A DNA stretch of 64,000 bases. Source: Bacteroidales bacterium. Its GTDB lineage: Bacteria; Bacteroidota; Bacteroidia; Bacteroidales; Bacteroidaceae. Below the pieces are notes generated by a model, which saw only the letters and a list, made by a program, of their open reading frames with translations, did no database searches and was not told the origin of the DNA. This document shows positions 1 through 7,911 of this stretch, piece by piece; position 1 is the stretch's first letter, and the number at the start of each line of letters is the position of its first letter. The position numbers and the translations under genes were made by a program. The stretch is from positions 1 through 64,000 of the forward strand of contig JAGHUS010000024.1 of NCBI GenBank assembly GCA_018064685.1. Direction: 5' to 3'.

Positions 1-9
1 CAACGTAAA

Positions 10-264
10 ATGGAAAAGAATCTTTTATCCCAATTCGCTTTGCAGTTTGCTGAAGCATCCCTCACTTCACTTGTTGAATCATTCAATGCACAGGTTGGAA
101 ACCGTGGTTTCAACTCTGCTCGTGCTGCACACGATCATGCTCTCATCGATGAGCTTGTTCGACGTGGCGTTGATGTGCCTGCCATTTCTGACGGACATTC
201 AATCTCATTTGCTCATCATGTAGCTCTTGATGAATCAGTCATGAAGCTGGTCATTCAAGGCTAA
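10..264 (+). CDS. Small protein of unknown function, possibly the 3' end of a longer gene
   Basis: An 84-aa open frame ends at a TAA just before a hairpin. I do not recognise the family. The three codons before the ATG are also open, so the visible Met may be internal and the true start may lie left of the window. The protein is rich in Ala, His, Val and Ser, has no membrane segment or signal peptide, and contains a run of short helices (LVESFNAQVG, DHALIDELVRRG). It is on the opposite strand from the large defence operon and converges on it, so it is probably not part of that system. Confidence 0.5.
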   Translation: MEKNLLSQFALQFAEASLTSLVESFNAQVGNRGFNSARAAHDHALIDELVRRGVDVPAISDGHSISFAHHVALDESVMKLVIQG

Positions 265-288
265 CCACACATTATTATATATTATAGA

Positions 289-326
289 AGTCCGCATCCA
301 CCGTCTGCTCTTGGTGTATGCGGACT
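289..326 (+). terminator. Hairpin between convergent genes
   Basis: AGTCCGCAT at 289-297 pairs with ATGCGGACT at 318-326, and CACC/GGTG extends the stem inward past one mismatch. It sits 25 bases after the stop of the 84-aa gene. There is no strong T-run after it, so it may end transcription from either side only partially. Confidence 0.55.
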
Positions 327-451
327 ATTGTAATCTTACTATGACGCCAAGTTTATCTATAGTTTACTCACAAGTTTTCCAAAAGTGATTGTAGATTACA
401 AGTTCTATAGTTTCCTAATTCTTTTAGGTCATATTATGTAATCTTAATGCC

Positions 452-1195
452 TTATCCTGCCTTGCATTCTACCTTATACACTTGTTCCCGTTCTGTTTCT
501 TTCAGTATCAGCAGGCGGCGCAGGTCAGAGGGCAGAGGACACTGTGCTCGACCTCCATTTGTCTCTTTGAATCGTTTGATGAAGTTATACACATCTGGGA
601 GTTCTTGCTTCAATCGTGTTCCAAAGTTGTTCTTCTTTCCACGGTAAAGCAGTCGGATGGTATCACCCTTTACCTGGCGGTTGGCATTGGTGATCTTTGC
701 ATCATACAGCGTACCATTGAAGAGCAATTGTACATCAACACCAGAGCCACGGGGAATGTAATGACCTACGGCTTTGAATATTACCTCATGAAACTTATGC
801 TCTATGGTAAAGCCGTATTCGAAGGGTGACCAATCCACGGCGTGTGTCAGCAGAACCTCGCCCTCCACAATTTCATCTTCGCGTACGGAGGTTACAATAT
901 CTGCCGTATCACACTCTTCGTATTTCTTTGGCTTTCGTCCTACACGTCCAATCTTTCTGTTGCCCGTCTTTACCACAATGCCTTGCGCAGGATCATAATC
1001 CACTATGAGCGTAAGTGGCTGACGTAAGCCTTTTATCAGAGGTGTTGCAACTGCCTGCATGCAGGGTAGCAACTCTTCCTCTACATAAGCCTTTTCTGCC
1101 TGCTCCAATCTTTTCATCTGATCTTTGCTGACAGGCAAGCCAAGCTCTTCCATCTGACTGACGGCATTATACAGTTGTTCCAGTTCCTTATTCAT
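452..1195 (-). CDS. Unknown protein, last gene of the Mod/Res/DndD/HerA-like operon
   Basis: A 247-aa protein of no family I can name. It begins four bases after the stop of the 163-aa gene, so it is very probably translated with the rest of the operon. Residues 1-40 look alpha-helical (ELEQLYNAVSQMEELG). The middle is basic (TGNRKIGRVGRKPKK). The C-terminal half alternates strands in a compact beta-rich domain (VDVQLLFNGTLYDAKITNAN, then GDTIRLLYRGKKNNFGTRL), which could bind DNA or hold a degenerate nuclease core, but no PD-(D/E)XK or HNH motif is clear. It has no signal peptide or membrane segment. Its fixed place behind an ATPase and a putative DNA-reading protein suggests an effector or specificity subunit. 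That role is inference. Confidence 0.75.
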   Translation of the reverse strand: MNKELEQLYNAVSQMEELGLPVSKDQMKRLEQAEKAYVEEELLPCMQAVATPLIKGLRQPLTLIVDYDPAQGIVVKTGNRKIGRVGRKPKKYEECDTADIVTSVREDEIVEGEVLLTHAVDWSPFEYGFTIEHKFHEVIFKAVGHYIPRGSGVDVQLLFNGTLYDAKITNANRQVKGDTIRLLYRGKKNNFGTRLKQELPDVYNFIKRFKETNGGRAQCPLPSDLRRLLILKETEREQVYKVECKAG

Positions 1196-1199
1196 ACGC

Positions 1200-1691
1200 C
1201 TAAATCATGTCCAACAATGTTCTTCGTATGGCTTCCCTCGATGCACCTGTCTTCATCATCTCAAACAACGTGCCATCCAGTTCCGCATATTCGTAGCCTT
1301 TGCGCAGCGAAGACACGTTTACGCTACCTCCCTCTTTCCAGTCGGCACTCTTCTCCAATCGCCAGAAGGCTTCGTGCTGCATGTGGTAGAAGGGGTTGGC
1401 AATGTTGCACTTGAAGGGGTATCTTCGCGTCAACTCCAGTTCCAATCCTTCTGCCACCATAAACACACCTTGTTCCTCCTCACCGTCCACCAGAATCTTC
1501 CACAGACGCTTGAACTCCTTCTGTAGTTCTTCGTCCAGACGAATCCTGTTGTCCACAATCTTACCTTTCTCCATCAGCTCCATGATGGTCAATAGCAACA
1601 CCGGTTTGTGAGGAGCCTTGAAGCCCTTCATCACCGCACGGTTCATCCGTTGCAACTGGTCGAGGTGTTCCTGGAGTGGAGTCATTGTCAT
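1200..1691 (-). CDS. Small protein resembling the N-terminal DNA-reading domain of ScoMcrA-type restriction enzymes
   Basis: A 163-aa cytoplasmic protein. Residues 24-45 (APHKPVLLLTIMELMEKGKI) followed by an acidic helix and an F-x-x-x-W pattern, then ANPFYHMQHEAFWRL near residue 100, match what I recall of the N-terminal domain of HNH restriction enzymes that read modified or phosphorothioate DNA (hKP-LLL ... NP-F-L ... FW-L). No HNH or other nuclease motif follows, so this would be a stand-alone reader rather than a full nuclease. It lies 4 bases after the HerA-like gene and 4 bases before the 247-aa gene. The resemblance is from memory of the motif, not an alignment. Other helical DNA-binding folds remain possible. 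Confidence 0.7.
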   Translation of the reverse strand: MTMTPLQEHLDQLQRMNRAVMKGFKAPHKPVLLLTIMELMEKGKIVDNRIRLDEELQKEFKRLWKILVDGEEEQGVFMVAEGLELELTRRYPFKCNIANPFYHMQHEAFWRLEKSADWKEGGSVNVSSLRKGYEYAELDGTLFEMMKTGASREAIRRTLLDMI

Positions 1692-1695
1692 GCTT

Positions 1696-3294
1696 TTATA
1701 TCAAGTGTGTCACCTTTACTTTCTTCCAATGTTTGCCTATGCCGAGAGCCATAGCTTGTGCATCCTTGGTGATAAGCTCGCCTTTCTGAAGTCCTGCTAT
1801 TCCCTGCTTCAACTCCTGAAGGGCATTGCCGCTCACACCAAACAAATCCTTCAGCACGCCATCGTTCTGCTGTTGCTGACGCATGATCAGGGGGTACTGC
1901 GCGTTAGCATAGAAGTCAAAATGCTTGGTCTTGAAGCTTTCCATATTCTGTGTGGCGAGAATCACACTCATACCTTTGTTTCGTCCTACGGCAATCAGAT
2001 TCTGCAGCGGTTTGTTTTCAAAGTTCAGCATGTAATGCGCCTCATCGATGATGGTGAAGTGGCGAATTTCCACACGCTCGTCATTGACTGCCTGACCAGG
2101 AAGCTTCTCGTAGATGCTGTTCAGCTTTGACGTAACGAAATACACAATGGCTTTAGCCATGATGCCATCCTTCTCAAACTGCCCCAGATTGATAATGTAG
2201 CAACCCTGCATTAGATCAATCTTGTCCGACTCAGCAAAGATGTTGTTTCTTATCAGCTGGCTTAGTACGGATTTTACACTGTCCATGTCGTCCTGCTTCT
2301 TCTCGGGCATCAGCTGAGTGTAGTTGTCCAGCACCTCCTGGAAGGTGATAGGCTTCTGTCCCTTAGCCTTGTACGCATTGATGATGGCTTCGCTCAGTCG
2401 GTTGTCCATGTTGGCACTTATCTTGGCTGACGAGATTGAGCACAAGGCGTTGGCAAGTGTTGTCGAATAAAGGTTTATCTCGTTGACGGGGCGACCTGTA
2501 AAGTCCTTGAACGGAGTGAATGGCAGAGGCTTCTCCATCGGATTGAGGATAGCTGAGCTGTCCGTCTCGAACTTCGATAGCCATGCTGCATTGGCAGGGT
2601 CAGAGAACTCGCCCTTATAGTCAAACAGCAGGAAGTTTACCGGGTAGTGAGTGTCTGATGACGCCATGCGTATCTGGTTGATGAGCACTGCCAGCAGGTT
2701 TGATTTGCCCGAACCTGTTGTTCCTGCCACCAATATCTGTGTGTTCGCAATAGCACGGCTGTTGATGTCGAGTGCTGCATCCATTCCGTCCTCATACTTG
2801 CCTATGTAAAGGTTCAGCTCTGGAATGTCCATCAGCGACCTGCCAACCTTCATCGGTGAGTAGTGGAGCCATTCGTCAATACCTCCCTCTGCCATAAGGA
2901 TGTCGCGACCTCTCAGCATCTCGCACACCAGTGCCTTGCTGACGAAAGTCGAGTTTTGCCAATCGGCATCAACGTCCTTGTATCTCAACTTAATGAGCGC
3001 AAGGAATACGCTCTTGATGTTCGATTTGGTGAAGAACGAGCCGGCCAGAGGTTGATTACCCGAGGTGCTTGGTATGGCTTCTATCTTTTCCTTGCTTCGA
3101 GGTGCATTGTCGCTCAATCCTACCAGCAGGCAGATACGCATCACCGTACTGAGGTTAAGCACAACAGGTCTTACCGACTCCGAGTATTCCTTCAGATTAA
3201 GCCTTTGTTCGAGCGAGTGCTTAACGTCCTCAAGCAAATCATGTGTTTCCTCAAGGAGTTTCAAACCTTCAAGTTTTATGTCTTGTACCTTCAT
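1696..3294 (-). CDS. HerA-like ATPase with a DndE-like N-terminal region
   Basis: A 532-aa protein. Walker A is GTTGSGKS at 191-198, Walker B is IIDEAH at 415-420 and a sensor-like ATQN sits at 447-450, the arrangement of HerA/FtsK-family DNA-pumping ATPases (DUF87 type). These usually form hexameric rings that work with a nuclease. The first 130 residues precede the ATPase and are helical. The stretch VMRICLLVGLSDN followed by a Gly/Asn loop and a second helical segment recalls DndE, the small DNA-binding subunit of Dnd phosphorothioation systems. That part is inference. The gene starts 3 bases after the DndD-like gene ends, so the two ATPases are made together. No membrane segment is present. 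Confidence 0.88.
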   Translation of the reverse strand: MKVQDIKLEGLKLLEETHDLLEDVKHSLEQRLNLKEYSESVRPVVLNLSTVMRICLLVGLSDNAPRSKEKIEAIPSTSGNQPLAGSFFTKSNIKSVFLALIKLRYKDVDADWQNSTFVSKALVCEMLRGRDILMAEGGIDEWLHYSPMKVGRSLMDIPELNLYIGKYEDGMDAALDINSRAIANTQILVAGTTGSGKSNLLAVLINQIRMASSDTHYPVNFLLFDYKGEFSDPANAAWLSKFETDSSAILNPMEKPLPFTPFKDFTGRPVNEINLYSTTLANALCSISSAKISANMDNRLSEAIINAYKAKGQKPITFQEVLDNYTQLMPEKKQDDMDSVKSVLSQLIRNNIFAESDKIDLMQGCYIINLGQFEKDGIMAKAIVYFVTSKLNSIYEKLPGQAVNDERVEIRHFTIIDEAHYMLNFENKPLQNLIAVGRNKGMSVILATQNMESFKTKHFDFYANAQYPLIMRQQQQNDGVLKDLFGVSGNALQELKQGIAGLQKGELITKDAQAMALGIGKHWKKVKVTHLI

Positions 3295-3297
3295 AAC

Positions 3298-5313
3298 TTA
3301 AAAATCGTATGTTTGAAGTCCGAAGTAGTCTTCAGAGATGGTTGTACATTGTTCCTCCTGGTTTCTGTGCAGGGTGTAGGTTCTTGCCACATACGCCATG
3401 ATCTTCTTGAAATCATTCTCTGTGGTGATTTCGGTGTCGGTGCTCAGCAGGATGGTTTGATGTGCCAGGTCGGGGAAATACTTGTTGATGATCACATCAC
3501 GGCTTTCCTTGTCCAGCACACCCATCACGGTGTCTATCATCACTGGTGGATCGTAGTCGCCCAGCTCATAGAGCACCTTCAACAGCACCTGCATCACCGT
3601 CTGCTTGGCACCTGCATTCAGCTGACTGAGGTAGATTTCGTTGCCATTCTTATGGAATATCTTGAACGAGATTTCCTCCGAATCGTCAGCCGACAGTTCC
3701 ACTCTGCCGATGTAACCTGCATAGATCACCAGATTGATGTTGAGCTGTTCCTTCATCATGCGCTCTATGCTTGCCTTCTTGGCGTTGAGCAGTTTCTTCG
3801 ACAGTGTCTTGAAGAAGTCAGGCAACTTGCACAGCATGTCGTACTGTGGATCTGGCACCTGTGGCATGTCGTAGTCGTAGGTCGAGATTTTCTTTTCCAG
3901 CTCCTTTATCTCGTTCTTCTTGGCAGCTATCTTGCCTTTCAGCTCTTCTATCTTTCGGTCGTTGGCTTCGTAGAGTTCAATGATGCTGTAGTCGCTGCCG
4001 GTCAGAGCTCTTGTGTATTCCTCCAACTGCTTCTCGCGCTTTGGCATGTCCTCCAGTTCCTGATTGATGCTCACACGACGTTCGTCGAGCGTAGTGAACG
4101 GATTGGAGTAACCCTGCTGCACAAGGTTCTTCAGCACCTGCGTATCCACTTCGTTCAGGAATCCATACTTGTCGTTGTAGTCATCGCTGTCATCCTGCAC
4201 TCTCTTTATCTCGCCCACGATGGTGTCAACGTCTATCTTACCCTCCACACGGTATCTGTCCTCAATGAGGTCGATGATGTTGCGGGTTACTCTTCTTATC
4301 TGCTCGTCGTTCAGGATGTTGCTCCTTGCCGAAGCCACCTCGTCCTTCTCGTTCAGTATCAGCTCCACCTCGGTTCTGACGATGCTTGCCAGTTTTGGCA
4401 TGATGACTTTCAGCTCCAGGTCTTTCGAGAGAGCCTCAGCATCCTGCCTGTAATCCTTTTCCTTCTTGTAGTAGTTACGGATGGCTTCTTCTATCTGGCG
4501 CATCTTGTCGCGTATCACCTCGTCCGAGTTGCGTCCCTCCTTCAGCTGCTCATACTGCTGCTTGCGGTCATTGGCGTAGTTCAATGCCTCGCTGTATGCC
4601 TCGTTCAGCTGGGTGAGTTCCCTCTCCCTTTCGACTTTGCTCTTGGTCAGGTTCGTGTATTCTGCACGCAGGTTCTCGTTCTCCAGGCGCTCAGCCTTCT
4701 TCTCGGCAAGGAAGGATGCTGCCGCTGTCTGTAGCTGGGTGTACTTATTGAAGCCCATCACCGAGTTGATGTTCTTCATGATGAGCTTGTTGATCTGTTC
4801 CTCTTTCACCAAATCTGAGGTCTTCATGGCATCAAAGAGGAAGTAGTTGCTCAGCTCTGCTGGCAGGTTGGCTGAGATGATCTTGTTGACTATTGCCTCG
4901 TTGGTCGAACGCTGCACGGCTGTCGAACCAGTGCCATAGACAAAGCTGTTGCCGTTCATGTTGAGGACAACGCTCTCCAGCACACGTCCGTCAGTGAACT
5001 GATACGAGCGGCGAAGCTTGTAAGGTGTCTCCTGACCAAGGACAACGCCCGAGAAGGACACTTCCAGCACAATGTTCTTGCCGTCCATGCCTCGCTCGTT
5101 CTTCACGCCCGAGTTGAACACCTCCTCAAAGGCTCTCTTGTTGGGTATCTTCAACCCATACAGGGCGTGGTAGATTGCGTCAAAGAGTGTCGTCTTACCA
5201 CAGCCATTTGCACCGCCTATCAGGATGATGGGCCTGTCGTCAGTAACCTCCAGATTAAGATCGAGGTTTTTGTACGTCTTATAGTTTTCAATATAAATAC
5301 GTTTCAGTTTCAT
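3298..5313 (-). CDS. DndD-like SMC-family ATPase
   Basis: A 671-aa protein with the split ABC ATPase of RecF/Rad50/DndD proteins. Walker A is GGANGCGKTT at 33-42, the signature-like LNAGAKQ is at 565-571, Walker B is VMIDT at 591-595 with the following GVLD, and LLSTDTEI is at 622-629. The last two motifs closely follow the end of DndD (DTP-G-LD ... LLSTDTE). Residues roughly 190-480 form a long charged coiled coil. There is no CxxC zinc hook, unlike Rad50. In Dnd systems DndD nicks or opens DNA for sulfur insertion. Here no cysteine desulfurase or DndC is visible, so the job is probably restriction or sensing. The start overlaps the stop of the 74-aa gene by four bases (ATGA). Confidence 0.88.
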   Translation of the reverse strand: MKLKRIYIENYKTYKNLDLNLEVTDDRPIILIGGANGCGKTTLFDAIYHALYGLKIPNKRAFEEVFNSGVKNERGMDGKNIVLEVSFSGVVLGQETPYKLRRSYQFTDGRVLESVVLNMNGNSFVYGTGSTAVQRSTNEAIVNKIISANLPAELSNYFLFDAMKTSDLVKEEQINKLIMKNINSVMGFNKYTQLQTAAASFLAEKKAERLENENLRAEYTNLTKSKVERERELTQLNEAYSEALNYANDRKQQYEQLKEGRNSDEVIRDKMRQIEEAIRNYYKKEKDYRQDAEALSKDLELKVIMPKLASIVRTEVELILNEKDEVASARSNILNDEQIRRVTRNIIDLIEDRYRVEGKIDVDTIVGEIKRVQDDSDDYNDKYGFLNEVDTQVLKNLVQQGYSNPFTTLDERRVSINQELEDMPKREKQLEEYTRALTGSDYSIIELYEANDRKIEELKGKIAAKKNEIKELEKKISTYDYDMPQVPDPQYDMLCKLPDFFKTLSKKLLNAKKASIERMMKEQLNINLVIYAGYIGRVELSADDSEEISFKIFHKNGNEIYLSQLNAGAKQTVMQVLLKVLYELGDYDPPVMIDTVMGVLDKESRDVIINKYFPDLAHQTILLSTDTEITTENDFKKIMAYVARTYTLHRNQEEQCTTISEDYFGLQTYDF

Positions 5314-5534
5314 TTCTTAATCTCCTTTAGTGCCTTTTTCAGGATCTTGGCTACTTTCTTATCCTCAAGATTAGCATCGTTTTGGTTATTACGTTCTTCG
5401 TGGAATGGTTTCAGCACAAAGTCTTTCAGCCACTCTGCGTCTATACCTTCCGTCTGGCATGCGTTCTCTATGAGCTGCATGTCTTCCTGCCGTATGCCGT
5501 AGTGCAGGAATGTTCTATCTACGCCTTTTTTCAT
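5310..5534 (-). CDS. Small component between Res and the DndD-like ATPase
   Basis: A 74-aa soluble protein, all predicted helix. The N-terminal part has a short hydrophobic pattern (EDMQLIENAC, IDAEWLKDFVLKPFHE) and the C-terminus is strongly basic (KKVAKILKKALKEIKK). It starts four bases after the Res gene ends, and its stop overlaps the start of the DndD-like ATPase gene. Small helical proteins are regular partners of DndD-like and other ABC ATPases in defence operons, and I think this one belongs to a group annotated as DNA-modification-system small proteins, though I cannot confirm that here. A link between the ATPase and the nuclease or DNA is likely. No catalytic motif is visible. Confidence 0.8.
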   Translation of the reverse strand: MKKGVDRTFLHYGIRQEDMQLIENACQTEGIDAEWLKDFVLKPFHEERNNQNDANLEDKKVAKILKKALKEIKK

Positions 5535-5538
5535 TGCC

Positions 5539-7911
5539 TTATTTGTTGTTCAAAACATTCAGATCCAGTAATGTCCACCCATTCGTGTCCTTGGTGTCTT
5601 CGATGATGCCATCGGGATAGTACCAGTTCTGCGTGCCGGGGTGATTTATCAGCACGCCACCTGCCATCTTTTTGCCCTTCTCGCGCTCCGCAAGGATGTA
5701 GTTGTAGAGGGCGTTGTTCTTCTCCGGTGCATCGTCATCGCTGTTGCACGTCTTGGTGTCCAGCAGCAGGATGGTGCTGTTCTTCAGTCGCACGATGAAA
5801 TCCACATAGAAGCAGCGTTTCTGTCCAGCCGAGTCGGTGTATGGCACGGCAAAGTGCTGTTTGCCTTCGTCGCCGTTCTTGTACCACCAATCCACCACGT
5901 CATTCTGTACGTCCATCCATCTGGCAAAGTTGTACTCGGGCGCACTCACCTTTTGCTGTTCGAAGTAGGGCACGAGGGCATGGTTGTGTATCTCGCCCTC
6001 ACGGCTTGTGCAGGCATTGCTGTTGTAGGGACGCTGTTCGGGCACTTGCCAGATGTATTCTACATAGCGTTTCTCGGCAGCCTGCTGCTTCTCCTGTGTC
6101 TTGGTGTAGCGCAGCAGGGCCGACTTGATGATGTCCTCAAACTGTGGTCGGTTGGCATGGTAGAGCACTATCTTTGGCACTTCCGTCTCAAATACACCCA
6201 GATAATCCTCCAACGCACTCTCTATGGCTCCCTTCAGCACCGGCATACTGTCGTACTTCGAGAAGCTGCCCACATTCCTGCGGCAGAACTGCTTAAAGAG
6301 GGCGTCCAGCTCGTAGGCGTTCATGGCTATGCGTGCCTTGTCGGTTATCTCCACCTGTCCGTCCAGTTTGGTGATGTGGGTGTCCTTTGGTATCTCTACC
6401 ATGATGCGTGCCACGTCCGTCTCTATGCCTTTCTTGTGCAACTCGCGGCGGTTCATCAACTGCACAGGGCTCAGGCCACCTACCTGCTCGCCATCCTTGC
6501 GCTCCACCTCGTCGTCATCGCCCAGCATTTCTGCCAAGGTGAAGAGGTAGTTACTGCTCAGCTGCCATGTATCCTTCATCACCTCAAAGAACACCTTGCG
6601 GAACGTGCTGCCCAGACGGTTACGCTGTGCTTTGTTCTTGTCCATATAGACGGATGGCAGGGTGATGTTCACGAGGTCGCGACGTTGCTGTGCCTCTACG
6701 GTCGAGAGGTAGTTCATGTCGTCCTGAACTATCTGTATGATGTCCTTCGACAGGTTGGTATAGACGTAGCCGTGGTTCAGCACGTCGTTCTGATAGAAGC
6801 GTTGCTCGGGCATGCGCAGTATGCGTCCCACCGTCTGGGTGGTGAAGGTTACGCTCTCCAGTTCGCGGAAGATGAGCAGTACACTGGCTCGCGGACAATC
6901 CCAGCCGAGGGCAATGGCTTGCTTGAAGAGTAGCACCTCGGTCATGTCGTTTGCCTTTGTGATGTTTGCCAGGTTCGGACTTTTGTCCTTCGAGAGCCAG
7001 CATGCCAGTCGGCCGTTCTCTTCGCTGATGCCGCACTGGGTGTCAAGATACACTTTCATCTCTTCAGCAATGGTCTTCTCGCCGGCACTCAGCGCATCGC
7101 TACTGTCGTTAGGCAGCTGGATGAGCAGCAGCGGATTGATGTCGTACTGGGCGTATGCCTTTGCCAGTTCGTTGCGTTTCTTCAGGGCTTTTTCCAGCAG
7201 TTGCTGGTTGATGGTGAAGGCGGATTGCTCCTTGCTGCCCTTCACGTTGGGGTTCAGCTCCACGCCCTTCTTTGTCATCTCCTCCGCCACCACGTCCTGA
7301 CGTTTCACCATCACGGCATTGTATGTCTGTGTGACGGGTGTGGCTGAGATGCGCAGTTCTACCTTTGGTTGTATGCTCCTCAGCACCAACTCGCTCTTCT
7401 TGGCGTTGCGACCGGCAAACATGTGCTCTTCATCAATCACTACCACCACAGGAATGTGCTTCTCCACCTTCGTCTTGCGTATCAGTTCGTAGAGGGTACG
7501 GCTGCGCTCGTTGTCGCGGATGAGCACGGCATTGTCCTTGTTGATGCTCTCCCAGTTCAGGAACAGCACGTCACCGGGATGAAGGCCTTCCAGATGGTCG
7601 CACTCGTCGAACATCACGGGGCGGAGGCTTCGCTTCTCGCTGAAGAAGTTACGCATGGAGCGGTACGACTGTTGGTGCAGTTTGTTGGGCGCAATCCACA
7701 CCCATGCCACCTGCGCGTGCTTGCATTCGCCGTTGTAGGGCAGTTCCTGCGTCATCTCGTCCAGCAGACAACTCGTCATCACCGTCTTGCCGGCTCCCGT
7801 GGGGGCTTTGAACACGAGTTTCTGACGGTCGTCCGAGTCATTGAGCATGTCTATCATCTTGCGCTTCAGTTCATCGACTGCCTTGCGCTGGTAATCTTTC
7901 AGTGTTATCAT
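5539..7911 (-). CDS. Type III-like restriction helicase-nuclease (Res)
   Basis: A 790-aa superfamily 2 helicase fused to a C-terminal nuclease. Motif I is PTGAGKT at 37-43, motif II is DEEH at 160-163 and motif III is SAT at 189-191. The RecA-like second lobe includes VGRILRMPEQRFY. Near the end, FYVDF and LLLDTKT (Asp about 704, Asp 718 and Lys 720) fit a PD-(D/E)XK active site. This is the arrangement of type III Res subunits, though shorter than the roughly 900-1000 aa of EcoP1 Res. The start overlaps the stop of the methyltransferase gene by four bases (ATGA), so Mod and Res are made in step. The helicase would act on DNA bearing unmodified Mod sites. Whether the extra ATPases replace or assist it is unknown. 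Confidence 0.92.
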   Translation of the reverse strand: MITLKDYQRKAVDELKRKMIDMLNDSDDRQKLVFKAPTGAGKTVMTSCLLDEMTQELPYNGECKHAQVAWVWIAPNKLHQQSYRSMRNFFSEKRSLRPVMFDECDHLEGLHPGDVLFLNWESINKDNAVLIRDNERSRTLYELIRKTKVEKHIPVVVVIDEEHMFAGRNAKKSELVLRSIQPKVELRISATPVTQTYNAVMVKRQDVVAEEMTKKGVELNPNVKGSKEQSAFTINQQLLEKALKKRNELAKAYAQYDINPLLLIQLPNDSSDALSAGEKTIAEEMKVYLDTQCGISEENGRLACWLSKDKSPNLANITKANDMTEVLLFKQAIALGWDCPRASVLLIFRELESVTFTTQTVGRILRMPEQRFYQNDVLNHGYVYTNLSKDIIQIVQDDMNYLSTVEAQQRRDLVNITLPSVYMDKNKAQRNRLGSTFRKVFFEVMKDTWQLSSNYLFTLAEMLGDDDEVERKDGEQVGGLSPVQLMNRRELHKKGIETDVARIMVEIPKDTHITKLDGQVEITDKARIAMNAYELDALFKQFCRRNVGSFSKYDSMPVLKGAIESALEDYLGVFETEVPKIVLYHANRPQFEDIIKSALLRYTKTQEKQQAAEKRYVEYIWQVPEQRPYNSNACTSREGEIHNHALVPYFEQQKVSAPEYNFARWMDVQNDVVDWWYKNGDEGKQHFAVPYTDSAGQKRCFYVDFIVRLKNSTILLLDTKTCNSDDDAPEKNNALYNYILAEREKGKKMAGGVLINHPGTQNWYYPDGIIEDTKDTNGWTLLDLNVLNNK

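Noticed and set aside
2863-4734. Plus-strand 623-codon open frame across the DndD-like gene
   Set aside because: It is antisense to a gene with clear ATPase motifs and has Leu/Val/His-rich composition typical of a shadow frame.
3298-5313. Rad50-type nuclease complex
   Set aside because: There is no CxxC zinc hook and no Mre11-like neighbour; the C-terminal motifs fit DndD better.
5641-6933. Plus-strand 430-codon open frame
   Set aside because: Antisense to the Res helicase gene; no family likeness.
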